Source: Epiperipatus broadwayi
Taxonomy: Eukaryota > Onychophora > Udeonychophora > Euonychophora > Peripatidae
DNA: 64,000 nt
Assembly (NCBI GenBank): GCA_028023455.1
Contig: JAQFVV010013371.1
Location: 1 to 64,000 of the forward strand
Direction: 5' to 3'
Shown here: one piece after another, positions 38,590 through 51,439 of the stretch
How the letters are laid out: every line of letters starts with the position of its first letter
How positions within the stretch are numbered: position 1 is the first letter of the stretch
Position numbers and translations under genes: made by a program
The notes under the pieces: model-generated
The model's database searches: none
The model's input: only the letters and a program-made list of their open reading frames with translations
Told to the model about the DNA's origin: nothing

Positions 38590-40810
38590 TAACCCCCTAA
38601 AACAATATTTCCTGCTCATCAGAGGATGTAGCACCATAAAGACTGGAAGCATCTAGACATTTCTGTGTTTAGTTTTCCAAATGGTGCCACTAGAGTTCCA
38701 TCTCACTACAACCTGACTTACTTAGGTCTAGTTATTCCAGACATAGCTCAGGAGGCATGAGATTCTTTTGAACAAGTGCACTGAATGACAAGTGATGCAA
38801 TAAAAAAAATAGAATTGAACAACTGGATAACTAAAATTAATTTTAAGTAACAACAATTTTATTTAACAAATTAATTTGCAAGTCCTTCTAATAAAGTTCC
38901 TTCATATCCATGTGATGACTCATTTTCAGTTCATTTATAAAAGGTTAGAAGCAGTTTATTGATCAATAGTTCATTTATAAGTCATTCTAATAAAGTTTAC
39001 CCTTCATTTCAAATGAAGGCTCATTTTGATTTATCTTAGGTAAAGAATTCAAAGGGTCTTTTATCAAGTAGACATTTACCAATACTGCATGAATATTTTT
39101 CCACTCTTTATTCCATATCTGTACTTCCTTTTTAGGTAGGTAAATAGGTAAGATGAGCTATTCCAGATCTGTAAGGTTTCTATAATTTAATCAAATATCA
39201 ATGTACACTGGTGCTCATAAGTTTCATTATTTTCTTTATATACAATCGAGATTCATGTAAGCATTTGTAATTTTTATAGTACTTCGTTATTTTATTTAAT
39301 TTACCAAAACAGGTAATGTGAACAATTCTGGGTTTGTGGACTATTCATAATCCAATCAGTATAAATGTGCATCTATGTGCATAAGTTTCATTACTTTCTT
39401 CACATAATACCAATATGCAGGTAAGCATTTATAATCCATATAGTATTTTATTATTTTATTTATATACCATTGAGATGCCTGTAAGCATTTGTAATTTTTA
39501 TTTAGTGATATAGCATAACCATTATTATTTGGTCTGCCACAGATGTATATTTCTTCATATAAGTTGATCAGCAGTTGCATTTATTTATTTAGCCACTTAG
39601 AGTTATATGTAATAACTCAGTATTTCTGGCTCTTCTAGATATACTTATTTGTAAATCAATAATATCAATCATTATAAGTATTCGTTTTTTTTTTGAGTTT
39701 ATTTTAATTCAAATGTATCTGTAGATGAGAAGTCAATCCTTCTTAAAAATGCATTTTGATTATAAGTATTTTAGTATTTATAATTTATCTTTAATAAAAC
39801 GTATTCCCATAGCTAAATTTATTCATATTTTTTTTTAAGAAAGATGTTTTGTGTTACATTTTATAAACACATATAAATATTGAAAAAATATAAAATCATT
39901 ACCTTTATTTTTATCCAGTTGTTTCCTTCATATCCATGATGTGACTGCATTAAAAAGGGGGCATTAATTTCAGCTGAATGGCATTATTTATTTTCTATGA
40001 TGTTTACCCAGGAAAATCTTGGAGAAACATGGCTTGGAATGAAGAGAGGAAGCTGTTATCATTTAGCCTTTCATCGTTATAATTTCCTTAATAATGTTTT
40101 CTTTTTCCATTATTAACAGTGGCTATAAAGGTTATATTCCAAGGTAATGAAAATCAGAGTTAAGTAACACTTAAATAAGAATTTTAACTTTTTAATTCTT
40201 CACTTTTCTTACTATCTTTTTCAAAAAATCTTTCAAAAAAAAATCTTTAAATATACACTTTAAAAATCTTTTTTTTTGAATTCCATTCTGAACTTCCAAC
40301 TTAATTATTTATATTCTGACCTCTCAATTGATTAAGCAGCTCAGCCCACTGTATTTTATTTGTCCCACAGCTCTCATTTAAACCCAAGTGCTTTTTTCTT
40401 CTTAAGGATTGGACAATATTTTTCACAGGACAGATAATGAATCACTAGAATTAAGCCATGTTTTCCAATTTATTAAGACTGCCTCAAGCTATTATCACAC
40501 TTTATATGACAACATCATTCCAAAAATTAAAAATGTAATATTTTTAATAAATGCCAGCTTTAAATAAATATGAGTGATATATTTAAATTATAATCTAAAA
40601 TTATGAAATCAATAATGAAGGTTTCACTTTATTTTTTTCTCAGTTATAGAAAATAATGATTTTCTTGTAAAGTCATAAATTAAACTTTTTGCTATGTTTT
40701 TCTAGAAAAAATATAAGATCGACTTTTTTATACATTTGCCATTTTTTAAGGTGGGAGGGTAAATAGCTCTTAGAATAAATACACACGTGAAACAGCATTC
40801 TTGTTTCAAT
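38590..40810. other. Non-coding stretch with a diverged tandem repeat
   Basis: Between about 39215 and 39510 the phrases ATAAGTTTCATTA and GTAAGCATTTGTAATTTTTAT recur two to three times in diverged tandem. No gene is recognised elsewhere in the span. Confidence 0.5.
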
Positions 40811-41806
40811 ATATATACATACAAACAAACCATTCAATGGTAAAAAATATTATATTTTAAATTCTTTAGTAGCGCAACAAAATGGAAATATACAATTTTT
40901 GGATTTACAAATATATAGAGATGCTACCAATTTAAATTATCAATTAATTTTTAGACCTATTGGAGAAAAAGGATATATTCATTTTAAATCATGTGTTCCA
41001 ATGATACATAAAATGGCAAGTCTGAAATCGTTTTGCATCACAATGATAAATTATGTAAATATAGGAGTGATAAAATTTTAAGTATAGAACTTTTTGCTAA
41101 TGAACATTTAAAGATTGGTTATGATAAAACAAATTTTATGTACAGTAAATTCATTTAATAATAAGAAGAGCCTTTGCAATGTTACCTTAGATAATAAAAA
41201 TGGGTATCTATGCCATTTGTAAATAACATGCAATCTAAATTAATTAAGGATATATTTAAAGAAAAGTATAATATTTCATTTTGTGTTCCTCTGAATGTTA
41301 ATCGATTGATTAATAATTCTAAGAGTATAATTCCTAAAATACAAAGAAATAATATAATTTATCAGATTTCATGTGGATGTAATAAATTATAGATTGGTGA
41401 ATCGAGATGTTCTGTGGAAAAAAGATTAAAAGAACATCAGTTATTATATAATCGGATTAAAAATAGTGTAAATAGTCAATTTAATACAGCTTCAGTATTC
41501 TTTGACCATAAAAAGACTTGTAATTATAGGTTTACATTTAATATTAATGAAATAAAAATATTAATGGAAGAAAGGAATCATAAAAAGAGGAAAATTAAAG
41601 AGGCAATTTTAATAGATAAATATAAAGATAATATTATTAATAGGCAAGTTGCAAATATGACCATACACAGCTTATGGAAATTTGTGTAACATTAAAATTT
41701 GAAACTCATTTAAAGCTAATGAGGATTACTACATAATTGAACATTACTAAAGAATTTTAAATATAATATTTTTTACTGTTAAATGGTTTGTTTGTATATT
41801 ACATAT
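40811..41806 (+). mobile_element. PLE 3' part flanked by about 50-bp inverted repeats
   Basis: 40811-40868 and 41753-41806 are reverse complements over about 50 bp, including ACAAACAAACCATT and AAAAAATATTATATTT. Between them lies the end of a PLE RT and the GIY-YIG domain. Such inverted ends fit PLE copies with fold-back 5' structures. Confidence 0.7.
40872..41689 (+). pseudogene. PLE RT C-terminus and GIY-YIG endonuclease, broken
   Basis: The first frame (40899-41081, open from about 40872) reads QFLDLQIYRD...YIHFKSCVPMIHKMASLKSF, the region after RT motif C in PLEs. Later frames carry the linker (41210-41392) and the endonuclease: IIYQISCGCNKL-stop-IGESRCSVEKRLKEHQ, where the stop replaces the Tyr of YIG. 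The last frame (41414-41689) runs to the end of the domain. Frameshifts separate the parts. A similar but more decayed fragment lies at 47.33-47.69 kb. Confidence 0.82.
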
Positions 41807-41949
41807 AATATTCTTTCTAACGGGTATTATACTTTTATATTTAATATTTCTTCAAAGCAGTATATTTAATTATATAATTGAATATTTATAAATACAATAA
41901 TCAGATTTATGTAAAGTATAACTTTAAAAATTTTATTCACCTATGAGTG

Positions 41950-42345
41950 CTTTTGACTATTATCATAGTTTTTGTCAACTAACACTTTGAAAGGCTAACA
42001 TTCCCACAATTCTACAATCCTAATGTTTGCTGCTTGACTCTTAATTAAGTCATGTTTGTATTTTTATATTAGCATAGCTTCTTTTATTTTCCTTTTGTTG
42101 TTTTTTTCCACTTTGCAATATTTTTGCATTATTATAATTGAAGTTAAAACCATAAATACATGTCTTATTATGGTCATAAAAATGGACGCTGAAACATTAT
42201 TATCAACTTTGCAATTTTGTTTCAATTTCTGAACTATTTTTAATAACAGCAAGTGCTCTTTAGTTATTTTTTCTAACATACATCTGGATTCATCTATATG
42301 TCGTAGTGGATATATAGGTAAATCCAATTGTACATTGGAAAAAAG
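41950..42345 (-). pseudogene. GIY-YIG fragment of a PLE, minus-strand arm
   Basis: The minus strand encodes LEKITKEHLLLLKIVQKLKQNCK and the KRKIKEAMLI tail, closely related to the fragment at 15748-16059. It overlaps the plus-strand copy at 42296-42645 around the shared start, so the two are arranged head to head. Stops interrupt the frame near the tail. Confidence 0.7.
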
Positions 42346-42645
42346 AACTAAAAAGCACTTGCTGTTATTAAAAAGGGTTCAGAAATCGAAACAAAATTGC
42401 AAAGTAGATAGCATCCGTTTTTTTCTACCGTAATAAATCATGTATTTATGATTTTAACTTCATTTATAATAATATAAAAATATTGCAAATTGAAAAAATA
42501 ACAACAAAAGGAAGATAAAGGAAGCTATGCTAATATACAAATACAAACATGACTTAATTAACAGGCAGGCAGCAAACGTTAAGGTCACAGAATTGTGGGA
42601 ACGCTAGCCTTTTAAAGTGTTAGCTGACAAAGACTAAGAGGATAG
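42296..42645 (+). pseudogene. GIY-YIG fragment of a PLE, plus-strand arm
   Basis: GTCGTAGTGGATATATAGG and TGTACATTGGAAAAAAGAAC match the 15.78-kb fragment (YIGD...CTLEKRT). The rest follows the same order with frameshifts. With the minus-strand arm it makes a palindrome of about 690 bp. Confidence 0.7.
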
Positions 42646-42715
42646 TCGCCTAAGAGGATAAAATTTTTAAAATTGTACTTTACACACACACACACATATA
42701 TATATATATGATTAT

Positions 42716-43083
42716 TATAATACCAATAAGCCAATAAGCTAATGCACATGTGCTTTGTAGATTTCATTATATAAATGAATACTCCCACTTTTTCAAACAA
42801 AAGATAAAGTCTTTGGGAAAAGATAGAATGAATCCATCTATCTTTACGACCCAAACATATATGTATGAGCAAATCTTAAGTGTTTGAAAATGAGAGCGTG
42901 AAGTGGATAATTGATCACTTTAAATTACCTTAAATGACGCTTGTGAAATTTCTAGAATTTACAATACGTCATTCTTATTAAATTAAAGGTTTATCTTGTG
43001 TTTGAAAAAGTGGGAGTATTCATTTATATAGTGACATCTACAAAGCGCATGCGCATTAGCTTATTGGCTTATTGGTATTATAG
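42716..43083. mobile_element. MITE with about 95-bp terminal inverted repeats
   Basis: Left arm 42716-42809 and right arm 42989-43083 are strongly matching reverse complements, beginning with ATAATACCAATAAGCCAATA. The spacer of about 180 bp is non-coding. A (CA)n(TA)n tract borders the left end and hides any target-site duplication, so the superfamily is not assigned. Confidence 0.8.
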
Positions 43084-46000
43084 TTTATAAAAACATCGCA
43101 CTATATAAAATAAATGTCTTGTTTATATATGATTATTGTATTTATAAATATTCAATTATATAATTACATATATATATTTGTGTGATTTCAGCTGGTGAAT
43201 ATATGACGGGTGGTAAGTTGTAATTTTTTTTCTATATTTTTTGAAGTTTTTTTCCATTTTTATGTGAAAATTATATGTAGTTAATTATATATAGTTAATT
43301 TATTTGTTAATATTCGTAATTAATAAAGTGCTTTATCATTTAATGAAAAAAATATTTAAAAAGTAGGAACAACTTAATAATGATTATTAAATAAATGTTT
43401 TACTAGAAAGCCTTATGTTTTTTTTTTTTTTTGCTCTTAATTCTTCAGACGTAATAAAAGAAAACTTCTAACCTTAATAAATGTTTAAAAGTATCAATAA
43501 TAATAATTTTCATATATTTCTGTGTTATTTAAAAGTAAAAAAGAAACTATTGTCTAACTACGCTAAAATTTAACACCACTTGAACCATTATTTTTAATAA
43601 CTTTATATCTCTAGGAAGAAACCAATCAGTAAGATAGTTTACTGATATATGAGTTAACAAACTGATGCCAATAATTATCAAATAAATACCAATACATTAT
43701 TTGTTGCTGTGTACAAATTTTGGTTGGTTCATGAAACGTTATGTACTATCTCTGTTATAATCCTTTTTTTACTTATGCTTTTACTTTTATTCTCTATATA
43801 TTTTATATTTTTATACATCTTATTTGTATACAAATTTAATTATTAGTAAGAATAGATATGATTCTCTTCTCATAAGATCGACAAGTTTTAGGTGGTATTG
43901 ATAATGATATTAAATATGTATGTTTAAACAATTAAAACTATATCTATTATTACTACAGGGGATCTTTTTAAATTTTTTTTACTTAATGTTGTTATTATAA
44001 CGGCCTTGAACTCAGACTTTCAAATACTCCACAGCTATTCAATCCATTTTATAATCTCTTATAATTACATTAAGTTTAGTATAGACAATATACATATATT
44101 TAAATATTTAATGTTGTTACATAAGTAAGTATAAATATAAAGAATACAAAAGGTTATCAACATTAGAAATCAGTTATGGAAACAAGTTTTTTTACACGAA
44201 GAGTTGTAATTCTGCATGACTTTATACAATTCACAATAAATCAATTTAAACATTTATTTGGCTCAATACACTATTATATAATGTTTCAGCAATTCTACTT
44301 TGAAATTCCTATGTCTTTGCCTATTTTTTTAAAAAAATATGTAGTTATAGGTCACTGTGTTCGGTTCCTAATTTATTAGTTAAAGAAATAATGAAATAAG
44401 AAGTGGTTGGTAATGTACAAAATTAGATGTAAATATATATATTTTATTTATTTTTACTAAATATTGTATGTTTAAAAAACAAAAACCATAGTTAAAATGG
44501 TTGTAATTTTTCTTAGCGCATTTCATATAGCAAGTTTAATTCAACATATTGATGGATATGTTTTGTGAAAATGATGAAATTATTCATTAGCCAAAACAAT
44601 TTCCCTGATGGCAGTTTATTGTGAGTTTTACCACTGCGATATTCAATATCTTATATATAAGAGTTTAATATTATTAGTATATGAATTTCACTGGTGTTTA
44701 AACTTCATTATTACATTACAGGGATAAAATATATATTAAAATAATTTATTTATCATAAAGATAATACGAATAGAAAATAATTGCTAAATATAGTACAAAA
44801 GCTATAGAAACAATAACTGTTAATCAACATAGGGGAATTAATGGCAAGAGAAAATCAGTTCTTTACTCTAATAGTACTTGCATAATCTTGAGTTATTAAT
44901 GACTTCTAGATGCACATAGAATAATAAACTGGTTTCTGGTTTTGTTTATCAATGAATTTTGGAATACAAAATAGAAAATAGTTCAGATAAGCATTCATTA
45001 GTAATATTTAATTTCAAATTATCTGTCACACTGAATAAAATAATTTCAGTTCATCCTAAAATAAACCTGATTTAACTGTAACATATACTTAAATCTAAGA
45101 AGTATAATATTATTAAATACTTTTACTTTCTTCACCTTGTAGAATTCTTAATAAAAACAAAATTTCGTAATACAAGAATAGCTCTCCCCTCTTAGTGATT
45201 ACTGAATAAGGTTAAAATACTTATCCACTGTATTTAAATTTCCATCCTAAATTAGATTAGAATGTAAATTTTATTATATTATACAATTTGATCTTTCATG
45301 TTTGATTATTTGCTGGTATTATTAATATTTCTAGATGCCTACAGTTAATATGAAATGAACTACATTAACGGTTATTTTAAGAAACACGATCTATTTCTTT
45401 CTTGTATATGCAATCATAATTATAAAAAAAACATTAATATGTTATTATTCAATTGGATTCAAATATGTATGACTGGACAAACAGTTGACTTAGTTTGAAA
45501 ACTTTAACTTGAAGTGCAATTCAAGTTGTTGTAGAGTTAAGATTGATTCTTGAATAAATGTTTTTGTACCATGGATTTTTATTTATAAAAGCAAATGCGA
45601 ATAAGTAATCTTATCATGGAGATGTACATTTTAATTATGGTTAATGTATATTAATCTGGTTCATCACTGATTATTCAACACTAAGCTAAGGGTTATTAGA
45701 ATGGAAAAGTTTATTTAATAGTATTGTTTATACTGAATAAAATTATATAAAAACACTATTTCTCAATCTGACTCAGTCATTGATCATATAGGATAGTGAG
45801 GATAATATAGATGTACGTTGTTTTATAAGAATAAATTTTGAGAGTTTTTTCGTAAAATATTTTGTCACTTTATGACATATTATTGTGATGTGTTAGTGCA
45901 ATCAAATGGACTTATTTTGAATATTCAGGAATAATAATGTCATGAAAAATTTTATTCCAACATTTAAAAGATTAAAAAATAATGAATATAATAATTATAC

Positions 46001-46269
46001 GATGTAGTTATTACATATCACAGAAAATTTATTTTAATTTGTGTCTAAAAGGCAAAATTCTAGTTAAAGTATGAGTCTTTTTCCCAAATTATTTATTTAA
46101 GGCTTTAATACATTATTAGACTATAGTGTGTTGGTGATTCTGGGTGAAGAGTTCTTTGTTTTTCATATTAGTTGTGTCTTGGTTTTTCTAAGATTTTGCA
46201 ATTGGTGTGTCATCTAAGTATGAGTTTTATATTCTAATTATTGATAATGTTCCATGTATCCTTGTATCT
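43084..46269. other. AT-rich stretch, no gene recognised; exon candidates inside
   Basis: No transposon protein is visible. Three splice-like signals occur here: a 21-nt symmetric candidate exon (43192-43212), a strong polypyrimidine acceptor at 43448, and a 24-nt candidate (45143-45166). They are described under findings and are not called as genes. Confidence 0.4.
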
Positions 46270-47170
46270 GTTTATTGGAGTGAGGATTTAATCCCTTTTC
46301 ATAAGTTCACTTAGTTTATTGGTGAAAAAGATCTGTTCATTTTCTTGTGGGAGGGTGAAAACCTTATGACATCTGGTTAACCATAGTACCATTGTTAAAA
46401 ACATGGATAATCTTATGATTGCAAACTGTTTGGTCTTGATGCTTTGCTTTATAAAAATGATGGTGTAAAAGTTCATTTTTGACTTATTGTAAATCAATTG
46501 TTTAGATTTCCAAAGACCTTGGCCATTGTTGATAAGATGTTCAAAGGTCTCATCCTCTCTTTCACAGATGAAGCAGATGGGGTTTATTTTAGATATGCTC
46601 TTTTATTATTTAAGAAGTAGTTGGTGGGCACAACATCCATATTTATTTTGATAAGCAAGTCCAAATATTTGGGCTCCATGTCCCAGTATTTGAAAAGTTT
46701 TGTAATCCTTTGATTTGTAAGATGAAGGGATCCTGGGGTGGTTTTTAATAGGGGGTGTATAAGTTCATATGCATTCCAGATTTTAAGTTCAGTTTCAAAT
46801 GTTTGTTTTGAAATAGTTATGTATTTTTTAAGATTGCTTATAATTATGTCTATCCAGTTGCTTTTGTTAGGTGGGGGTCAGTCTGTTGGAGGCACTGGTT
46901 CTAGTATATTTTTATAATTTGAAATGTTGATAAAGTGTCTAATCAGGCTACATGTTTTTTGAATTGGGCAAGCTTGGATGGATTGGAATGACATACCATT
47001 ATATTTCCTGGGGCTTTACATCGACCTCATACTTAAGGCAGCCACTTTTCCTCTCCAGATTAGTCTGGCTGCTAGTGAGTTTATGTTTTTAATGAATTTG
47101 GAAGTTACTTTTATTATGGGTAATATGAGAGTTTTTCTAGAAGAGATTGAGTTTTTATCAAATTGTTTTT
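46270..47170 (-). pseudogene. Non-LTR retrotransposon (LINE) C-terminal fragment
   Basis: Read on the minus strand, fragments follow the order seen after the RT in several LINE clades: LERKSGCLKYEVDVKPQEI, then PPPNKSNWIDII, then RITKLFKYWDMEPKYLDLL, then VVPTNYFLNNKRAYLK and a zinc-finger-like CFICEREDETFEHL (Cys-x2-Cys...His), ending near 46288. Frame changes and stops separate the blocks. The RT core is not present. The layout suggests a Tx1/L1-like lineage, but this is tentative. Confidence 0.65.
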
Positions 47171-47329
47171 AATAGAATCAAGGTTAAAAATCAATGTCTT
47201 TCAGAAATTAAGTTTCAGTAAAAGATAATTAATTAACAAATCATTCTCAGAAAGTTTTAAAAATCATTGGGTTTATAAATAAAAATAATGAAAAGTGCGA
47301 TCTGTTAATTAAAAACTATTGTAATAATA

Positions 47330-47690
47330 AAAATAATAAATATAATGGTCATTAACTATTATATAAAGTCTTTCAATTCGCAGAAATAAAAAGGGATATA
47401 TAAACTGTAAATCAAAAATACCAATTATGCATAAGATGGTAAGATTTAGATCTTTTTTGTTTCTTAATGAAAAATTGAGTCATTACCAGTGTAATAAATT
47501 AAAAAAAAAAAATTGAGATATTTGCCAAGGAATTGTTTAAAGTTGGTTATTATTAAGAATGAACAGATTATTAATACTTTATGTCAATTTAAAAAGACTT
47601 ATATTGATTTAAAAGAGTTGAAGATGATAATAAAAAATGGATATCTATTCTATTTATTTCAAATGCTCATGTGAAATTATTTAAGGATAT
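47330..47690 (+). pseudogene. Decayed PLE RT C-terminal fragment
   Basis: KKGYINCKSKIPIMHKMVRFRSF (in pieces, about 47390-47460) parallels EKGYIHFKSCVPMIHKMASLKSF of the 41-kb PLE. Later sequence also follows that element (NGYLFY / NGYLCH linker). It stops at a short (TA)n tract at 47692, directly before HHR-family repeats. Confidence 0.65.
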
Positions 47691-47699
47691 ATATATATA

Positions 47700-48740
47700 T
47701 ATTCACTAGGTGGAGCTTTACCAATAGCCCACTATCAAGCTTAGTTTACATAAACACTGAGAGAGATAGAATTCAATATCTCTTTCAAATTGTCTACAAC
47801 CTTTAAACCATGGTTTTGAGCTAGTTGGCTCATGTCAGTAAAGGGTAAGAAGACCAAAAACTAGATCTAAACTCCAACTCTACTAAACAGCATTTATGAA
47901 ACATGTTTGTATCAGTTTGAAAGCATGAATTTTTCAGATACATAAATATCTTCAAATCCAGTCAAACAATCTAATTAGATATATGGATCTGAATTCAGTT
48001 CAGTTTTACCATATAGTAAAAGCTTCTGCAATCTATATCATTGCAAAAACCTTCAAGGGTGCATTTATGATAAACAAAACAAGTTAAAAATTTCATAACT
48101 TGCTACAGCTTGCATTTTGTGTTCACTAGATGGAGATTTACCAATAGCCCACTATCAAGCTTAGTTTATATAAACACTGAGAGAGATAAAATTCAATATC
48201 TCTTTCAATTGTCTCCAACCTTTAAACCATGGTTTCGAGCTAGTTGGCTCACATCAGTTAAGGGTAGGAAGACCAGAAACTAGATCTAAACTCCAACTCT
48301 ACTAAACAGCATTTATAAAACATGTTTCTATCAGTTTGAAAGCACAAATTTTTCAGATATGTAAATATCTTCAAATCCAGTCAAGCAAACTAGAGAGCTA
48401 TATGTTTCTGAATTCAGTTGAAAAATTTGTGCTTTCAAACTGATAGAAACATGTTTTATAAATGCTGTTTAGTAAAGTTGGAGTTTAGATCTAGTTTTTG
48501 GTCTTCATACCCTTTACTGACATGAGCCAACTAGCTCAAAACCATGGTTTAAAAGTTGGAGACAATTTGAAAGAGATATTGGTTTCTATCTCTCTCAGAA
48601 TTTATGTAAACTAAGATTGATAGTGGGCTATTGGTAAAGCCCCATCTAGTGAACATAAAATGCAATCTGTAGCAAGTTACAAAATTTATAACTTGTTTTG
48701 TTTATCATAACTGCACTCTTGAAGGTTTTTGCAATGATAT
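47700..48740. repeat. HHR-family repeat array: direct dimer (419 bp) plus inverted copy
   Basis: Two minus-orientation units start CACTAGGTGGAGCTTTACC and CACTAGATGGAGATTTACC; their ribozyme regions lie 419 bp apart (TTTAAACC at 47802 and 48221). A plus-orientation copy follows (about 48420-48660). The cores are decayed: CTGACAT with CAAA, CTGATGT with GAAA, and CTGACAT with CAAA. The architecture repeats that of 16.2-17.6 kb, but the copies look older. Confidence 0.75.
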
Positions 48741-50344
48741 AGTTAACTATGGTTGCCCATTTGGTCTTCCAGGTAGGGCATTACACATGATAAGGCAAGT
48801 CAGTTATTTCATGATTCATCTAAGTTTTAGAAAGTGGTTCATAATGATTAATGATTGAGTAGGATGGGGTTCACACTTGCACAACTTCCTTTACTTCACT
48901 TATTTTAATTCTCATTATGCCACTTTTTTCAAACTCAGGGAAAATGTATATGTACCCTATTTCAAGGTATGACTTTTCTGTATCTTTTATGTACATGGGT
49001 TATGATTTATATTTTATTTGATTATCATTTCATTTATTTATTTATTTTAACATGCTACTTTATATATCATTTTATGCTTTATTTGACTGACTATACAATT
49101 ATTTTATTGCTATCTGCTTATTGCTGTTTGTCATTTGTCTAGTTTTTCAGTGAAAACATTTTAGAATTATTAGCATATCATGAAATAATCAAATGATTTT
49201 GAGCCCCTAAATTTCAGCACCATATGTAATGTAACATAATTTTAACTAGTTTTCCTTTTTTATAAGGAAAAATAGTCTATTCTCTTTCACTTGATGACGA
49301 TGATTAAAATTGTATACATTATAGTAGAATCATATAATAGTGATGATAATAATAAAAATATATAGGCTGTGTGTTACATATTTTATTTTAAAATCAGATG
49401 ATTCTGGCCTATGGGAAAAATATTGTTTTTTCTAATTGGTTAGTTTAACAATTTTTTTAAGATCAATGTAAATTAAACAAAATGTTTTAATATTATATAA
49501 ATAGATGGGAAAAAAATATACTCTGATCTTTCTTCATTATTTTTTTTTTAATAAACAGTTGGTACATTTCAGAAATTTACCCGGCAAGGTATTAATAAAG
49601 CTAAATTAAAATTTACCTAAATATACATGTTATATATGATATGTAAATTTCACAATATATAATAAAAATATTATTTACTTGAATGTCCTCTGAACCAAAA
49701 GAAAATCAGAGGTCTGTCCAGTAAAGCATTACGGATCTATATCCATATGGATTATATATACTAATTATTAATATAACCTTTGTGTCTTTCTCTGTGTGCC
49801 TTTTATTTAAATATTTAATGCCTGATAATTGCTTTTGTGTAAACAGAATGTATTTTATCCTCAAATAAAAAGAAAAAATACACATTTTATGTCTGTGAAA
49901 AATTTAGCTAGTCAATATTTGTACAAACAGAGAAAAAATCTGTATTCCTTTTTTAAGTAATTCTAATAAAGTAAATAAAAGAATTTGATCAGTTGAATAA
50001 TAATTTATTAAGAGGAAAGATCTCAGCTAAATCAGGCAACATGAATGTAAGACCAAATAATCAACTGGCATCCACTAATTTAAAAAAAGACATTAAATTA
50101 ATCAGCAAATATCATTGGAAATAGGAAAAAAAGATATTGACAATTTGATTTGAAAATCTGATGCAACAATTATATTGATACTTTGTTTCTAAAATAATAA
50201 CTAATTGAGAAAATTATGTTTTGATCATCAGTTGCACTGTTACATTTTTCATTATTTACAATTTGAAAGTTGCAAAATAATTTCTACAAAAGATTAAGAT
50301 AACATATTTTGTGTCGATTTCATATAGTATAAGTAATTAGTCCC
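48741..50344. other. AT-rich stretch, one exon candidate inside
   Basis: No transposon or RNA gene recognised. A 30-nt symmetric exon candidate lies at 49559-49588 after a good polypyrimidine tract; see findings. Confidence 0.4.
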
Positions 50345-50632
50345 ATTACAAGTAAAATTTTAGGTAACGGTTTACTAATGATAATGTAATGTAATGTGAT
50401 GTATTATGGCTTCTCCTTAAACGAAATCAAGAATATCTCAGCAATTATGCCCAGATAAACCTGTTAGCCACTTTATTTTACATTTCCCACTCTAAATTTA
50501 CCCATAATCTGCTCTATCCCATTTCCACAACATAATCTTTGTCAACTCTATAACCTTTATATCTAAATCCCCCTTATCTTATCACAAACCCAGCATAAAA
50601 ACCAATAAAAAAACTATAATGGTCTATGTATG
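50345..50632 (-). mobile_element. Inverted 3' end of the 51.4-54.1 kb LINE
   Basis: The reverse complement of 50385-50632 matches 53885-54112, including AAAGTGGCTAACAGGTTT and AAGGAGAAG, and ends in the same ATCACATTACATT-type tail. The flank 50345-50384 also matches, inverted, the flank right of the other copy. Confidence 0.85.
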
Positions 50633-51410
50633 TTTGCCCTCTATTGTTTAAAATTTAAACTAAATTGTTTGAAAATCATATGTGTATGCTATTATATTAT
50701 AAATAAATTAAAATTTAATCAAATGTAAAAGATAATAAAAAAAACCAAAACCTTTTTACAGAATTTGAATGTTGGATTAATTACAAGACATTAATTAAAA
50801 GAATTACTTTTAATTTCTTTGAAAGTTAAGAATTTAAACTGTCTACAACTTAAGAATTTAAAATAAAAAAAGGATATGCTTTGATTGTTTTATAATAATT
50901 AAAATACACATATACATACACACAAAATAATAATAGTAATGGTTGTAAATAGGAATTTAATATTTAAACGTATATATGTGTATAATTTTTCGCATATACA
51001 TACGTAAGTTATATATATATGTGAAGATAAAAATACTTCGTTAATTTAAAGTAATATACTTTAATAGCTGTGTTATTTTTTAAAACAACATGTAAACAAA
51101 TCCTTTTAGATAGGAAGGTTAATTAATGAAGGAACTTTGCAGATAAGATGATTAATTAAAAAGCAATCGAACTGCAAAGGGTAATCAATCAAAGTGAAAC
51201 ATTCTTAACTTTCAAAGAAATTAAAAGTAATTCTTTTAATTAATGTCGTGTAATTAATCCAACATTCAAATTCTTTAAAAAGGTTTTTTTATTATTATTA
51301 TCTTTTACATTTGATTAAATTTTAATTTATTTGTAATATAATAGCATACATGTAAGATTTTCAAACAATTTATTTTCAATTTTAAACAATAGAGGGCAAA
51401 CATACAAGTA
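50633..51410. repeat. Palindrome joining the two LINE copies
   Basis: Arms of about 200 bp (about 50626-50835 and 51210-51410) are close reverse complements, bounded by TTTGCCCTCTATTG / CAATAGAGGGCAAA. The spacer of about 370 bp is AT-rich and non-coding. Confidence 0.85.
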
Positions 51411-51439
51411 GAAACAATAGTGAAAGATGTGGATGGAGA

